A stretch of DNA of 64,000 bases from LGRD01 sp031415135. Lineage in GTDB: Bacteria > Pseudomonadota > Gammaproteobacteria > Burkholderiales > Burkholderiaceae_C. Each line of letters starts with the position of its first letter. Position 1 is the stretch's first letter. Location: NCBI GenBank assembly GCA_031415135.1, contig JANORB010000083.1, forward strand, positions 1 through 64,000, read 5' to 3'. Below are positions 44,367 through 53,423 of the stretch, piece after piece. A model generated the notes under the pieces. It was given only the letters and a program-made list of their open reading frames with translations. It was not told the DNA's origin and ran no database searches. Made by a program: the position numbers and the translations under genes.

Positions 44367-45211
44367 GGCGCCTCGCTCACCGGCACGCGGCCGGCGGCGC
44401 TCATCCACAGCGATCGCCACAGCAGGATCGGCATGTCGGCCCACCCGACCGTGGGGCGCCGAGTGAACGGGTTGCCGTTTGGCGCGTCGGTCTTCTCCAG
44501 GATGCGCATACCGCCCTGAACCACCAGGCGCAATTCCCAGCCGGCGCGGCCCGGCACGCTGTGGACCAGCGGTGCGCCGCTCAACATCAAGCTGCGGGCC
44601 CAGCCGACGAGGTCGGCGATCAGCGCGCGTGCGGCGGGTGTTTGGGGATCGATTCGCCCGCCCCGCACGCCGTGGCGCCGCCAATCGGTTTCGGGCACGT
44701 AGAACCGGCCGCGCCGGGTGTCCACGCCGATGTCTTGCCAGAAGTTGGCCAGTTGCAAGGCCGTGCAGATCGCGTCCGATTGACGCAAGGCTTCGCTCTG
44801 CCTCACGCCGTACAGGTGCAGCAGCAGCCGCCCGATCGGGTTGGCCGAGCGCCTGCAGTAGTCCAGCAGTTCGGAGCGATCGAGGTAGCGGCCCTTGACC
44901 ACGTCCTGCCGGAATGCGCTGAGCAGGTCGGTCAACAGATCCATCGGCAGACTGAACCGGGCGAGCACCGGCCGCAGGGCTTCGAAAACGCGCGGCCAGC
45001 GCGGCGACGGCGGGTCGCCGCAGGCCACGGCGTGCAAGTCCGCTTCAAAGGCGTCGAGATCACGCAACCGAGCCTCTGCGGGCGCATCGCCTTCATCGGC
45101 GAGGTCGTCCGCGGTTCGAGCAAACCAGTAGATGGCGGCGACGGCGGGCCGCAATGCCGGCGGGCACAGCAACGATGCGACGGGAAAGTTTTCGTAGTGT
45201 TCAACGCTCAC
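44363..45211 (-). CDS. hpnC: Hydroxysqualene synthase
   Basis: This encodes 282 residues from GTG 45211, matching the family start (M/V)SVEHYENFPVASLLCPP. The frame upstream to 45268 lacks family similarity. Asp-rich motifs are FARTADDLADEGD and QLANFWQDIGVDTRRGRFYVP. It converts presqualene diphosphate to hydroxysqualene. It is the first gene of hpnCDE. No squalene-hopene cyclase or other hopanoid gene lies in the window, so the end use of squalene is not shown. Confidence 0.92.
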   Translation of the reverse strand: MSVEHYENFPVASLLCPPALRPAVAAIYWFARTADDLADEGDAPAEARLRDLDAFEADLHAVACGDPPSPRWPRVFEALRPVLARFSLPMDLLTDLLSAFRQDVVKGRYLDRSELLDYCRRSANPIGRLLLHLYGVRQSEALRQSDAICTALQLANFWQDIGVDTRRGRFYVPETDWRRHGVRGGRIDPQTPAARALIADLVGWARSLMLSGAPLVHSVPGRAGWELRLVVQGGMRILEKTDAPNGNPFTRRPTVGWADMPILLWRSLWMSAAGRVPVSEAP

Positions 45212-45286
45212 GGCCGGGATTGTCCATGTTGTATCGGCTCGTGTCGGGCGGTGGGCCATTTTTTGCAAGGCCCCGCCAGCTTGGGT

Positions 45287-45329
45287 TTGACTTGGCCAAA
45301 AACACCGAATATATTACTGACCAGTCAGT
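45287..45329 (+). promoter_or_regulatory. Promoter with abutting palindromic operator for the RND efflux operon
   Basis: TTGACT (45287-45292), a 17-base spacer and TATATT (45310-45315) form a near-consensus sigma-70 promoter. Immediately after it, ACTGAC-CA-GTCAGT (45316-45329) is a perfect inverted repeat that covers the expected start site. Such placement fits repression, typically by a TetR-family regulator. None is encoded nearby in the window. Confidence 0.78.
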
Positions 45330-45401
45330 CAGTTGCGCACTCTCGGCACCCGGCCTGACCACAAGAACCGTTTCCACCACCACCGTTCGACAAGGAATTC
45401 C

Positions 45402-46538
45402 ATGCGAATCAGGCTGTTCGTCGCCGTGGCCAGCACCGCCTTTCTGGCCGCGTGCTCGAAGACCGAAACGGCACCCGATCCGGTGCGGGCGGTTCGAACC
45501 CTCACCGTCGCCGCTCAATCGGCGGGCGGCAGCGCCGAGTATGCGGGCGAGGTTCGTTCGCGGACCGAGTCGCGCCTGGCCTTCAGGGTCGGTGGCAAGC
45601 TCGTGCGCCGCTCGGCTGAACTCGGCAATTCAGTGAAAGCCGGCCAGGTGCTGGCGCAGCTCGACTCGCAGGATTTGCGTCTGGGCCAGGACGGCGCCCG
45701 CGCGGCGCTGGTGGCCGCCCAGGCGAGCCACGACCAGGCGTTGGCCGACTATCAGCGGTTCAAGGAGTTGCTCGACAAGGGCTTCATCAGCTCGGCCGAA
45801 CTGGAGCGGCGCGACACCGCATTGAAGGCCGCGCGCGCGCAACTCGACCAGGCCAAGGCGCAATCGAGCGTGCAGGGCAACCAGGCCGGCTACGCCACGC
45901 TGGTGGCCGACGCCAGCGGGGTGATCACCGGCGTCGACGCCGAGCCGGGCATGGTCGTGGCGGCCGGCGCTCCGGTGTTGCGCCTGGCTCACGATGGACC
46001 GCGCGACGTGGTCTTCTCGGTGCCCGAGGACAAGGTCGGCCTGATCAAGGCGCTGGCGGCGCAACCCGGTGCGTTCAAGGTCAGTCTGTGGGGCGACAAG
46101 GGTGAGCCGATGACCGCGGGCATTCGCGAGATCGGGGCTTCGGCCGACCCGGTGACGCGCACGTTCCTGGTCAAGGCCGACATCGGCCCGTCGAATGCCG
46201 TGCGCCTGGGCCAAACGGCCACGGTGCTGATGCAGATGCCACGCACCGCCGGCGTGACCAAGCTGCCGTTGTCCGCATTGAAGGAAGAGCAGGGCCGCAC
46301 CATGGTGTGGCTGGTGGACCGGGAGACGATGACGGTGAAACTGCAAGCGGTTCAGGTGGCGGGAGCGGACGGCAATGAGGCCGTCATCAGCGCCGGCATT
46401 GCGCCGGGCCAGGTGGTGGTGACGGCCGGCGTGCACGTGCTCAACCCGGGGCAGAAGGTCAAGTTCTACGTCGACCCGGGCGCGCCCCCGGCTTCGGCCG
46501 CCTCGGCGCCGACAGGCTCTGCGGTGGCCATCAAGTGA
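45402..46538 (+). CDS. RND efflux periplasmic adaptor lipoprotein
   Basis: This encodes 378 residues. It is the membrane-fusion subunit that links an RND pump to an outer-membrane channel. The signal ends with a lipobox (STAFLAAC), so it is lipid-anchored to the inner membrane. The barrel-sandwich halves are RVGGKLVRRSAELGNSVKAGQVLAQLDSQDL and DASGVITGVDAEPGMVVAAGAPVLRLA, separated by a short alpha-hairpin (LVAAQASHDQALADYQRFKELLDKGFISSAELERRDTALKAARAQLDQAKA). CAAGGA precedes the ATG. Its stop overlaps the pump gene start as GTGA. No outer-membrane factor follows. Confidence 0.93.
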   Translation: MRIRLFVAVASTAFLAACSKTETAPDPVRAVRTLTVAAQSAGGSAEYAGEVRSRTESRLAFRVGGKLVRRSAELGNSVKAGQVLAQLDSQDLRLGQDGARAALVAAQASHDQALADYQRFKELLDKGFISSAELERRDTALKAARAQLDQAKAQSSVQGNQAGYATLVADASGVITGVDAEPGMVVAAGAPVLRLAHDGPRDVVFSVPEDKVGLIKALAAQPGAFKVSLWGDKGEPMTAGIREIGASADPVTRTFLVKADIGPSNAVRLGQTATVLMQMPRTAGVTKLPLSALKEEQGRTMVWLVDRETMTVKLQAVQVAGADGNEAVISAGIAPGQVVVTAGVHVLNPGQKVKFYVDPGAPPASAASAPTGSAVAIK

Positions 46539-49500
46539 GCGGGCCGGCAATGGACGCAGCAACCGCTCCCGGCGTGCCGGAACCCACCGGCGACAAGCCC
46601 TCGCGTTTCAACATTTCACGCTGGGCGCTGGACCATCCGGCGCTGACGCGCTATTTGCTGGTGGTGCTGCTGTTGTTGGGCAGCGCGGCGTACTTCCAGC
46701 TCGGCCAGGATGAAGACCCGCCCTTCACTTTCAGGGCCATGGCCTTGCGCGTGTTCTGGCCGGGCGCCACGGCGCAGCAGGTGGCCGAACAGGTGACTGA
46801 CAAGCTCGAGAAGACACTGCAGGAGGTGCCGTACTCCGACAAGATCCGCAGCTACTCCAAGCCTGGCGAGGCATTGATCATTTTTCAGGTCAAGGATTCG
46901 TCGCCGCCGAAAGAGATGGCGCAGATCTGGTACACGGTGCGCAAGAAGATCGGCGACATGCGCGCCACGCTTCCGGCCGGTGTGGTGGGCCCGTTCTTCA
47001 ACGACGAGTTCGGCGACGTCTATGGCTCGATCTACGCCTTGTCGGCCGACGGCTTCAGCTACCAGGAACTGAAGGCGCAGGCCGATCGCGTGCGCCAGCG
47101 GCTGCTCAAGGTGCCCAGCGTCAACAAGGTGGCCGTGTTCGGTGCCCAGGACGAAAAGGTCTTCATCGAAATCTCGCAAAAGCGGCTGGCCCAGCTGGGC
47201 CTGGACTTCAACACCGTGCTGGCGCAGATCGGCCAGCAAAACGCGGTCGAATCGGCGGGCGTGATCAACTCGCCCACCGACTTCGTGCAGGTGCGCGTGG
47301 GCGGCCAGTTCAACTCGGTCGACGAGTTGAGGCGGTTCCCGATCCGCGCCGGCGGCAACAGCTTCAAGCTGGGTGACATTGCCGAGATCAAGCGCGCCTA
47401 TGTGGACCCACCTCAGGTCAAGGTGCGCCACCAGGGCAAGGAGGTCATCGCGCTGGGCATCTCGATGGCCAGGGGCGGCGACATCATCGAGATGGGCAAG
47501 CTGCTCTCGACGGCGAGCGCGGCGATCCAGGCCGACTTGCCGGTGGGCATCGAGCTGCACCAGTTCCAGAACCAGTCCAAGGTCGTGTCGCGTTCGGTGA
47601 ACGAGTTCGTCGGCGTGTTGATCGAGGCGGTGCTGATCGTGCTGGCGGTCAGCTTCATCAGCTTGGGGCTGCACTTCAAGCCCGGCTCGTGGAAATTCAG
47701 CATCGACTGGCGGCCCGGCATGGTGGTGGGCATCACGATCCCGCTGGTGCTGGCCATCACCTTCGTCACCATGTACTACTGGGGCGTGGGGCTGCACAAG
47801 ATATCGCTCGGCTCGCTGATCATCGCGCTCGGGTTGCTGGTGGACGACGCCATCATCGCCGTGGAGATGATGGTGCGAAAACTGGAAGAGGGCTACGACA
47901 AGGTGCGCGCCGCGACCTTCGCGTATGAGGCCACGGCAATGCCGATGCTCACCGGGACACTGATCACCGCGGTCGGTTTCCTGCCCATCGGGCTGGCCCG
48001 GTCGACCGTGGGCGAGTACACCTTTGCGATCTTCGCGGTGACCGCCGCGGCGCTGCTGATCTCGTGGCTGGTCTCGGTGTACTTCGTGCCCTACCTCGGC
48101 ACCCTGCTGCTGAAGACCAAGCCGCACGCCAACGGCAATGGCGCGCCGCACGAGCTGTTCGACACGCCGTTCTATGCGCGCTTTCGTGCGCTGGTGAACT
48201 GGTGCGTGAAGCACCGCTGGATCACGATTGCATTGACCATCGGCACCCTGGTGCTCGGCCTGGCCGGCATGGGCAAGGTGCAGAACCAGTTCTTCCCCGA
48301 CTCGAGCCGGCTGGAAATCCTGGTCGACCTGTGGTCGCCCGAAGGAACGTCGTTCGTGGCCAATGAAGAAACGGCGCGGCGGGTCGAGGCGCGGGTGATG
48401 AAGCTCGAAGGTGTCGACCACGTGACCACCTGGATCGGCAGCGGCGCGGAAAGATTTGCGCTGGTGCTGGACCAGATTTTCCCGCAGACCAATGCCAGCC
48501 AGCTGATCGTGCTGCCCAAGGACATGGCGGCGCGCGAGCGCTTGCGCAAGCTGCTTCCCGAGTTGCTGGCCACCGAGTTCCCGGAAGTCCGCGGCCGCGC
48601 CAAGCTGCTGCCCAATGGCCCGCCGGTGCCGTATCCGGTGCAGTTCCGCGTTGTCGGGCCCGACCCGGCCAAGGTGCGCAGCTATGCCGACGAAGTCAAG
48701 GCGATCATGCGCACCAACGCGAATCTGCGCGGCATCAACGACAACTGGAACGAGTCGGTCAAGGTCTTGCGGCTCGAGGTCGACCAGGACAAGGCGCGCT
48801 CGTTGGGCGTGTCGAGCCTGGCCATCGCGCAGGCGGCCCGCACCATCAACAGCGGCACGACGGTCGGCCAGTACCGTGATGGCGACCAGCTGATCGACAT
48901 GGTGTTGCGCCAGCCAGTGGAAGAGCGCAATGCACTCACCGATCTGGCCAATGCCTATGTGCCGACCACCACCGGCCGCAGCATTCCGCTGGGCCAGATC
49001 GCCCAGGCCAACTTCGTCTGGGAGCCCGGCGTGTTGTGGCGCGAAGGGCGCGACTATGCGGCGACCGTGCAGGGCGACATCATCGAAGGGCTGCAGGGTG
49101 CTACGGTGACGGCGCAACTCAACCCGCTGTTCGAGCCGATCCGCGCCAGGATGCTGCCCGGCTACCGCATCGAAGTGGCCGGCGCGGTCGAAGAAAGCTC
49201 CAAGGGGCAGGGGTCGATCGCCGCCGGCGCGCCGCTGATGCTGTTCATCATGTTCACCCTGCTGATGCTGCAACTGCACAGTTTCAGCCGCTCGGTGCTG
49301 GTGTTCCTGACCGCGCCGATGGGCATCGCCGGCGTGGCCGGCGCGCTGTTGCTGTTGAACCGGCCGTTCGGTTTTGTGGCCCTGCTCGGTGTGATCGCGC
49401 TGATGGGCATGATCATGCGCAACTCGGTGATTCTGATCGACCAGATCGAGCAGGACCGCGAGCGCGGCGTGCCCACCTGGACGGCCATCGTCGAAGCCGC

Positions 49501-49717
49501 TGTGCGGCGCTGCCGGCCGATCATCCTGACCGCGGCCGCCGCGGTGCTGGCGATGATCCCGCTGTCGCGCAGCATTTTCTGGGGGCCGATGGCGGTGGCC
49601 ATCATGGGTGGCCTGGTCGTTGCCACCGTGCTCACGCTGCTCGCGTTGCCGGCGATGTACGCGGCCTGGTTCCGCGTCAAACCGGCGGGGCAGGAAGCGG
49701 CATTGAAGGCAAGCTAA
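46535..49717 (+). CDS. RND efflux pump permease (AcrB-like)
   Basis: This encodes 1060 residues from GTG 46535, overlapping the adaptor stop. It has the twelve-helix RND layout: a first helix after ISRWALDHPALTRYLLVVLLLLG, large periplasmic loops, TM4 LGLLVDDAIIAVEMM with the proton-relay Asp pair, and GVIALMGMIMRNSVILID in TM10-11. It exports hydrophobic compounds using the proton gradient. The substrate cannot be told from the sequence. Together with the adaptor it forms a two-gene operon. Confidence 0.94.
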   Translation: MSGPAMDAATAPGVPEPTGDKPSRFNISRWALDHPALTRYLLVVLLLLGSAAYFQLGQDEDPPFTFRAMALRVFWPGATAQQVAEQVTDKLEKTLQEVPYSDKIRSYSKPGEALIIFQVKDSSPPKEMAQIWYTVRKKIGDMRATLPAGVVGPFFNDEFGDVYGSIYALSADGFSYQELKAQADRVRQRLLKVPSVNKVAVFGAQDEKVFIEISQKRLAQLGLDFNTVLAQIGQQNAVESAGVINSPTDFVQVRVGGQFNSVDELRRFPIRAGGNSFKLGDIAEIKRAYVDPPQVKVRHQGKEVIALGISMARGGDIIEMGKLLSTASAAIQADLPVGIELHQFQNQSKVVSRSVNEFVGVLIEAVLIVLAVSFISLGLHFKPGSWKFSIDWRPGMVVGITIPLVLAITFVTMYYWGVGLHKISLGSLIIALGLLVDDAIIAVEMMVRKLEEGYDKVRAATFAYEATAMPMLTGTLITAVGFLPIGLARSTVGEYTFAIFAVTAAALLISWLVSVYFVPYLGTLLLKTKPHANGNGAPHELFDTPFYARFRALVNWCVKHRWITIALTIGTLVLGLAGMGKVQNQFFPDSSRLEILVDLWSPEGTSFVANEETARRVEARVMKLEGVDHVTTWIGSGAERFALVLDQIFPQTNASQLIVLPKDMAARERLRKLLPELLATEFPEVRGRAKLLPNGPPVPYPVQFRVVGPDPAKVRSYADEVKAIMRTNANLRGINDNWNESVKVLRLEVDQDKARSLGVSSLAIAQAARTINSGTTVGQYRDGDQLIDMVLRQPVEERNALTDLANAYVPTTTGRSIPLGQIAQANFVWEPGVLWREGRDYAATVQGDIIEGLQGATVTAQLNPLFEPIRARMLPGYRIEVAGAVEESSKGQGSIAAGAPLMLFIMFTLLMLQLHSFSRSVLVFLTAPMGIAGVAGALLLLNRPFGFVALLGVIALMGMIMRNSVILIDQIEQDRERGVPTWTAIVEAAVRRCRPIILTAAAAVLAMIPLSRSIFWGPMAVAIMGGLVVATVLTLLALPAMYAAWFRVKPAGQEAALKAS

Positions 49718-49783
49718 AATTCGCAGGTCATCGAATCGCCTGACCAGGGAACCGATCACCCTCGTCATTGACGTTGAAACCCG

Positions 49784-49870
49784 GCGCGGGTGGCGAAATG
49801 GGTAGACGCACCAGGTTTAGGTCCTGACGCCAGCGATGGTGTGGGGGTTCGAGTCCCCCCCCGCGCACCA
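49784..49870 (+). tRNA. tRNA-Leu (anticodon UAG)
   Basis: The acceptor stem GCGCGGG/CCCGCGC has an encoded ACCA end. The anticodon loop is TTTAGGT (TAG). A long class II variable arm follows, and the T arm is GGGGGTTCGAGTCCCCC. It reads CUN leucine codons. It lies 30 bases upstream of tig, a usual betaproteobacterial arrangement. Confidence 0.96.
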
Positions 49871-49900
49871 GCAATCAAACCAGAGAGCCCCGAAAAGATC

Positions 49901-51208
49901 ATGTCCGTCCACGTTGAAACCCTCGACAAGCTCGAGCGCCGGATCACGCTGACGCTGCCCGCGTCCAGCATCTCGAGCGAAGTCACCTCCCGGTTGAAGC
50001 GCCTGTCGCGCACGGTCAAGGCCGATGGCTTCCGGCCCGGCAAGGTGCCGATGAGCGTCGTTGCGCAACGCTATGGCTACTCGGTGCACTACGAGGTCAT
50101 GAACGACAAGGTCGGCCAGGTGTTCTCGGCGGCGGTCAGCGAAGCCAAGCTTCGGGTGGCCGGCGCCCCGCGCATCACTGAAAAGGAAGGCGCACCGGAG
50201 GGCCAGGTCTCCTTCGACGCCACCTTCGAGGTCTATCCGGAGATCAAGCTGGGTGACCTGGGCCAGGCCACCATCGAGCGGGTGTCGACCGAAGTCACCG
50301 ACGCCGCGATCGACAAGACGCTCGACATTCTTCGCAAGCAGCGTCGCACCTTCGCGCAGCGCGCCGCTGCTGAGCCTGCCGCCGTGGGCGATCGCGTGAC
50401 GATCGACTTCGAGGGCAAGGTCGACGGCGAGCCCTTCGACGGCGGAAAGGCTGACGGGTTTCAGTTCCTGATCGGCGAAGGCCAGATGCTGGAGCAATTC
50501 GACCAGGCGGTGCGCGGCATGAAGGCCGGCGAATCGAAGACTTTCCCGCTCCAGTTCCCGGCCGAATACCAGGGCAAGGACGTTGCCGGCAAGGAGGCCG
50601 ATTTTCTGGTCACCTTGAAGAAGATCGAGGCCCAGCAACTGCCCGAAGTCAATGAAGCGTTCGCCAAGTCGCTGGGCATCAAGGACGCCAGCGTCGAGAG
50701 CCTGCGGGCCGACGTCAAGCGCAACCTGGAGCGCGAAGTCAAGTTCCGCGTGCTGGCGCGCAACAAGGCCAGCGTCATGGACGCGTTGTTGGCCGCCGCC
50801 GAACTTGAAGTGCCGGTGGCGCTGGTCGATCGCGAAGTCGAGCGCATGACCGAATCGGCCCGCGCCGATCTGAAAAAGCGCGGCGTCAAAGATGCTGAAA
50901 CGGCGCCGATTCCTGAAGACGTGTTCCGGCCGCAGGCCGAACGGCGGGTGCGGCTGGGCTTGGTGGTTGGTGAACTGGTCAAGTCCAACAACCTGCAGGC
51001 CAGGCCGGAGCAGTTGCAAGCACACATCGAGGAAATGGCGCAGAGCTACGAGAAGCCGGCCGAGGTCGTTCGCTGGTATCTGGGCGACCGCCAGCGCATG
51101 GCCGAGGTCGAGGCCGTGGTGACCGAAAACAACGTGGCCGAGTTTGTGATCGGCAAGTCCCGGCTGACTGAAAAGCTCATGCCGTTTGATGAGCTGATGA
51201 CAGGTTGA
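49901..51208 (+). CDS. tig: Trigger factor, ribosome-associated chaperone and prolyl isomerase
   Basis: This encodes 435 residues from ATG 49901; the open frame upstream runs through the tRNA and is not coding. The ribosome-binding motif is ADGFRPGKVPMSVV. The middle FKBP-type isomerase domain includes VGDRVTIDFEGKVDGEPFDGGKADGFQFLIGEGQMLEQFDQAVRGMKAGE. The helical C-terminal domain ends with DELMTG. It folds nascent chains at the ribosome exit. It precedes clpP, clpX and lon, the standard proteostasis cluster. Confidence 0.96.
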   Translation: MSVHVETLDKLERRITLTLPASSISSEVTSRLKRLSRTVKADGFRPGKVPMSVVAQRYGYSVHYEVMNDKVGQVFSAAVSEAKLRVAGAPRITEKEGAPEGQVSFDATFEVYPEIKLGDLGQATIERVSTEVTDAAIDKTLDILRKQRRTFAQRAAAEPAAVGDRVTIDFEGKVDGEPFDGGKADGFQFLIGEGQMLEQFDQAVRGMKAGESKTFPLQFPAEYQGKDVAGKEADFLVTLKKIEAQQLPEVNEAFAKSLGIKDASVESLRADVKRNLEREVKFRVLARNKASVMDALLAAAELEVPVALVDREVERMTESARADLKKRGVKDAETAPIPEDVFRPQAERRVRLGLVVGELVKSNNLQARPEQLQAHIEEMAQSYEKPAEVVRWYLGDRQRMAEVEAVVTENNVAEFVIGKSRLTEKLMPFDELMTG

Positions 51209-51228
51209 TCCGACAGTGGGGACATTCG

Positions 51229-51258
51229 AGGCGCCGCGCCGAAAGGTCGGCGCCTTTG
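51229..51258 (+). terminator. Terminator-like hairpin after tig
   Basis: AGGCGCCG pairs with CGGCGCCT (8 bp, 11-base loop), followed by TTGTACATTTT. It sits between the tig stop and the clpP promoter. The T-tract is interrupted, so termination may be partial. Confidence 0.5.
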
Positions 51259-51264
51259 TACATT

Positions 51265-51293
51265 TTGGAGCCGCCCTCTTGTGGCGACATAAT
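51265..51293 (+). promoter_or_regulatory. Sigma-70-type promoter of clpP
   Basis: TTGGAG (51265-51270), a 17-base spacer and CATAAT (51288-51293) lie 42 bases before the clpP ATG. Confidence 0.55.
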
Positions 51294-51334
51294 CAAACCC
51301 GATATTCCTTCTTGACCTTTTCAAGGACCACTGA

Positions 51335-51943
51335 ATGAGCGCGCTGGAAACACAAGGCCTGGGGCTCGTGCCCATGGTCATCGAAACCTCGGGCCGCGGC
51401 GAGCGTGCCTACGACATCTACAGCCGATTGCTCCGCGAGCGCATCGTTTTCCTGGTCGGCCCGGTCAATGATCAGTCGGCCAATGTGGTGGTCGCGCAAT
51501 TGCTGTTTCTGGAAAGCGAGAACCCGGACAAGGACATTTTCTTCTACATCAACTCGCCCGGCGGTTCGGTCAGCGCGGGCATGTCGATCTTCGACACCAT
51601 GCAGTTCATCAAGCCCGCCGTCTCGACCTTGTGCATGGGAATGGCGGCCAGCATGGGTGCCTTTCTGATGGCTGCGGGCGCGAAGGGAAAGCGGATGGCG
51701 CTGCCCAATTCGCGCATCATGATTCACCAGCCGTCCGGCGGTACACAGGGCCAGGCCACCGACATCGAGATTCAGGCGCGCGAGATTCTGAAGCTGCGCG
51801 AAAGCCTGAACGCCATTCTGGCGGAACGGACTGGCCAGCCGATCGAGAAGATCCGGCTCGACTCCGAGCGTGACTACTTCATGTCGTCCGACGAGGCCAA
51901 GGATTACGGCCTGATCGACCAGGTGATCGCCAAGCGTCCTTGA
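51335..51943 (+). CDS. clpP: ATP-dependent Clp protease proteolytic subunit
   Basis: This encodes 202 residues. It forms the 14-subunit peptidase chamber. The catalytic Ser is in CMGMAASMGAFLMAAG and the His in SRIMIHQPSGGTQGQATDIEI. The Asp lies in the C-terminal block ERDYFMSSDEAKDYGLIDQVI. N-terminal loop residues fit the substrate gate. It has its own promoter after tig, and clpX follows 126 bases downstream, so it partners with that unfoldase. Confidence 0.96.
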   Translation: MSALETQGLGLVPMVIETSGRGERAYDIYSRLLRERIVFLVGPVNDQSANVVVAQLLFLESENPDKDIFFYINSPGGSVSAGMSIFDTMQFIKPAVSTLCMGMAASMGAFLMAAGAKGKRMALPNSRIMIHQPSGGTQGQATDIEIQAREILKLRESLNAILAERTGQPIEKIRLDSERDYFMSSDEAKDYGLIDQVIAKRP

Positions 51944-52069
51944 GCCCGGCGTTGAGCGCCCGGCGGCTCATGTAATAGGGGGACAAGTCGGTGCTTTTCG
52001 AGGCGGGCCGAATTTCAGTTCAACTATCATTGTTACCAGCATCACCAGCGCCTTGCGCCCACCATTCCC

Positions 52070-53335
52070 ATGGCCGACAAAAAAGGCTCGCCCAGCGAGA
52101 AAGTCCTTTACTGCTCCTTTTGCGGCAAGAGCCAGCACGAGGTCAAGAAGCTGATTGCCGGGCCGTCGGTGTTCATTTGTGATGAATGCATCGAGCTGTG
52201 CAACGACATCATCCGCGACGAGGTGCCCGCTGAAGGCGCCAACGCCAAGTCCGCCAAGTCCGATCTTCCGATTCCCAGCGAGATCAAGAGCAGCCTCGAT
52301 CAGTACGTGATCGGCCAGGACGTGGCCAAGCGCACTTTGGCGGTGGCGGTCTACAACCACTACAAGCGGCTCAAGCACATGAGCCGCACGAAGGACGAGA
52401 TCGAGCTGGCCAAGAGCAACATTCTGTTGATCGGGCCCACCGGCTCGGGCAAGACGCTGCTGGCGCAGACGCTGGCACGCTTGCTGAATGTTCCGTTCGT
52501 CATTGCCGATGCGACCACGCTGACCGAAGCCGGCTATGTCGGCGAAGACGTCGAGAACATCATTCAGAAGCTGCTTCAAAACTGCGCCTATGACGTCGAG
52601 AAGGCGCAGCGGGGCATCGTCTACATCGACGAGATCGACAAGATTTCTCGCAAGGCCGATAACCCGTCGATCACACGCGATGTGTCGGGCGAGGGCGTGC
52701 AGCAGGCGTTGCTCAAGCTGGTCGAGGGCACGATGGCCTCGGTGCCGCCGCAAGGTGGGCGCAAGCATCCGAATCAGGATTTCCTGCAGATCGACACCAC
52801 CAACATCCTCTTCATTTGCGGTGGCGCGTTCGACGGGCTCGAAAAGGTGATCCAGAACCGGTCCGAGAAATCCGGCATCGGCTTTGCGGCCACCGTCCAC
52901 ACCAAGTCCGAGCGCAGGGTGTCCGAGGTCTTTCGCGATGTACTGCCCGAGGACTTGATCAAGTTCGGGCTGATTCCCGAACTGGTCGGGCGTTTGCCGG
53001 TGGTGGCGACGCTGGGTGAGTTGACGGAAGACGCGCTGGTGCGGATTTTGACCGAGCCCAAGAACGCGTTGGTCAAGCAGTATCAGAAGCTGTTTGCGAT
53101 GGACGGCGTGGACCTGGAAATTCGCCCGTCCGCACTGGCGGCGATTTCGCGCAAGGCGCTGGCCCGGAAGACCGGCGCGCGAGGCCTGCGGTCCATCATG
53201 GAACATTCGCTGACCGACACCATGTTCGAGTTGCCCACGCTGGATGGCGTGGTGAAGGTGGTATTGGACGAACACACGATCGAAGAAGAGGCAAAACCCC
53301 TGCTGGTGTATCGCGAGCACAAAGCGAGCGCTTAG
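52070..53335 (+). CDS. clpX: Clp protease ATP-binding unfoldase ClpX
   Basis: This encodes 421 residues. The N-terminal zinc-binding domain is YCSFCGKSQHEVKKLIAGPSVFICDECIELC (four Cys). AAA+ motifs follow: Walker A GPTGSGKT, Walker B IVYIDEIDK, and the pore loop in TLTEAGYVGEDVENI. The IGF loop that docks on ClpP is IGFAATV. It unfolds tagged proteins and feeds them to ClpP. Length and order are standard. Confidence 0.96.
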   Translation: MADKKGSPSEKVLYCSFCGKSQHEVKKLIAGPSVFICDECIELCNDIIRDEVPAEGANAKSAKSDLPIPSEIKSSLDQYVIGQDVAKRTLAVAVYNHYKRLKHMSRTKDEIELAKSNILLIGPTGSGKTLLAQTLARLLNVPFVIADATTLTEAGYVGEDVENIIQKLLQNCAYDVEKAQRGIVYIDEIDKISRKADNPSITRDVSGEGVQQALLKLVEGTMASVPPQGGRKHPNQDFLQIDTTNILFICGGAFDGLEKVIQNRSEKSGIGFAATVHTKSERRVSEVFRDVLPEDLIKFGLIPELVGRLPVVATLGELTEDALVRILTEPKNALVKQYQKLFAMDGVDLEIRPSALAAISRKALARKTGARGLRSIMEHSLTDTMFELPTLDGVVKVVLDEHTIEEEAKPLLVYREHKASA

Positions 53336-53370
53336 AGTCCAGCGCCGCGCGCTGCCTTCGGGCGCGGCTT

Positions 53371-53398
53371 CTTGCAATTGAGAGCTCGGGCCCTAGAT
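53371..53398 (+). promoter_or_regulatory. Candidate heat-shock (sigma-32-like) promoter of lon
   Basis: CTTGCAA, a 13-base spacer and CCCTAGAT resemble the sigma-32 pattern CTTGAAA–N11-16–CCCCATNT, though imperfectly. It lies 25 bases before the lon ATG. Confidence 0.3.
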
Positions 53399-53423
53399 GG
53401 GTTTGAGAAAGAGAGGTTTGCTC

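Noticed and set aside
46616..49768. 1050-residue open frame opposite the RND pump gene
   Set aside because: It shows the same antisense pattern, while the plus strand encodes a complete RND permease with all motifs.
53344..53370. Hairpin GCCGCGC/GCGCGGC after clpX
   Set aside because: It has a 7-bp stem but only a weak TTCTT tail, so evidence is insufficient to call termination between clpX and lon.
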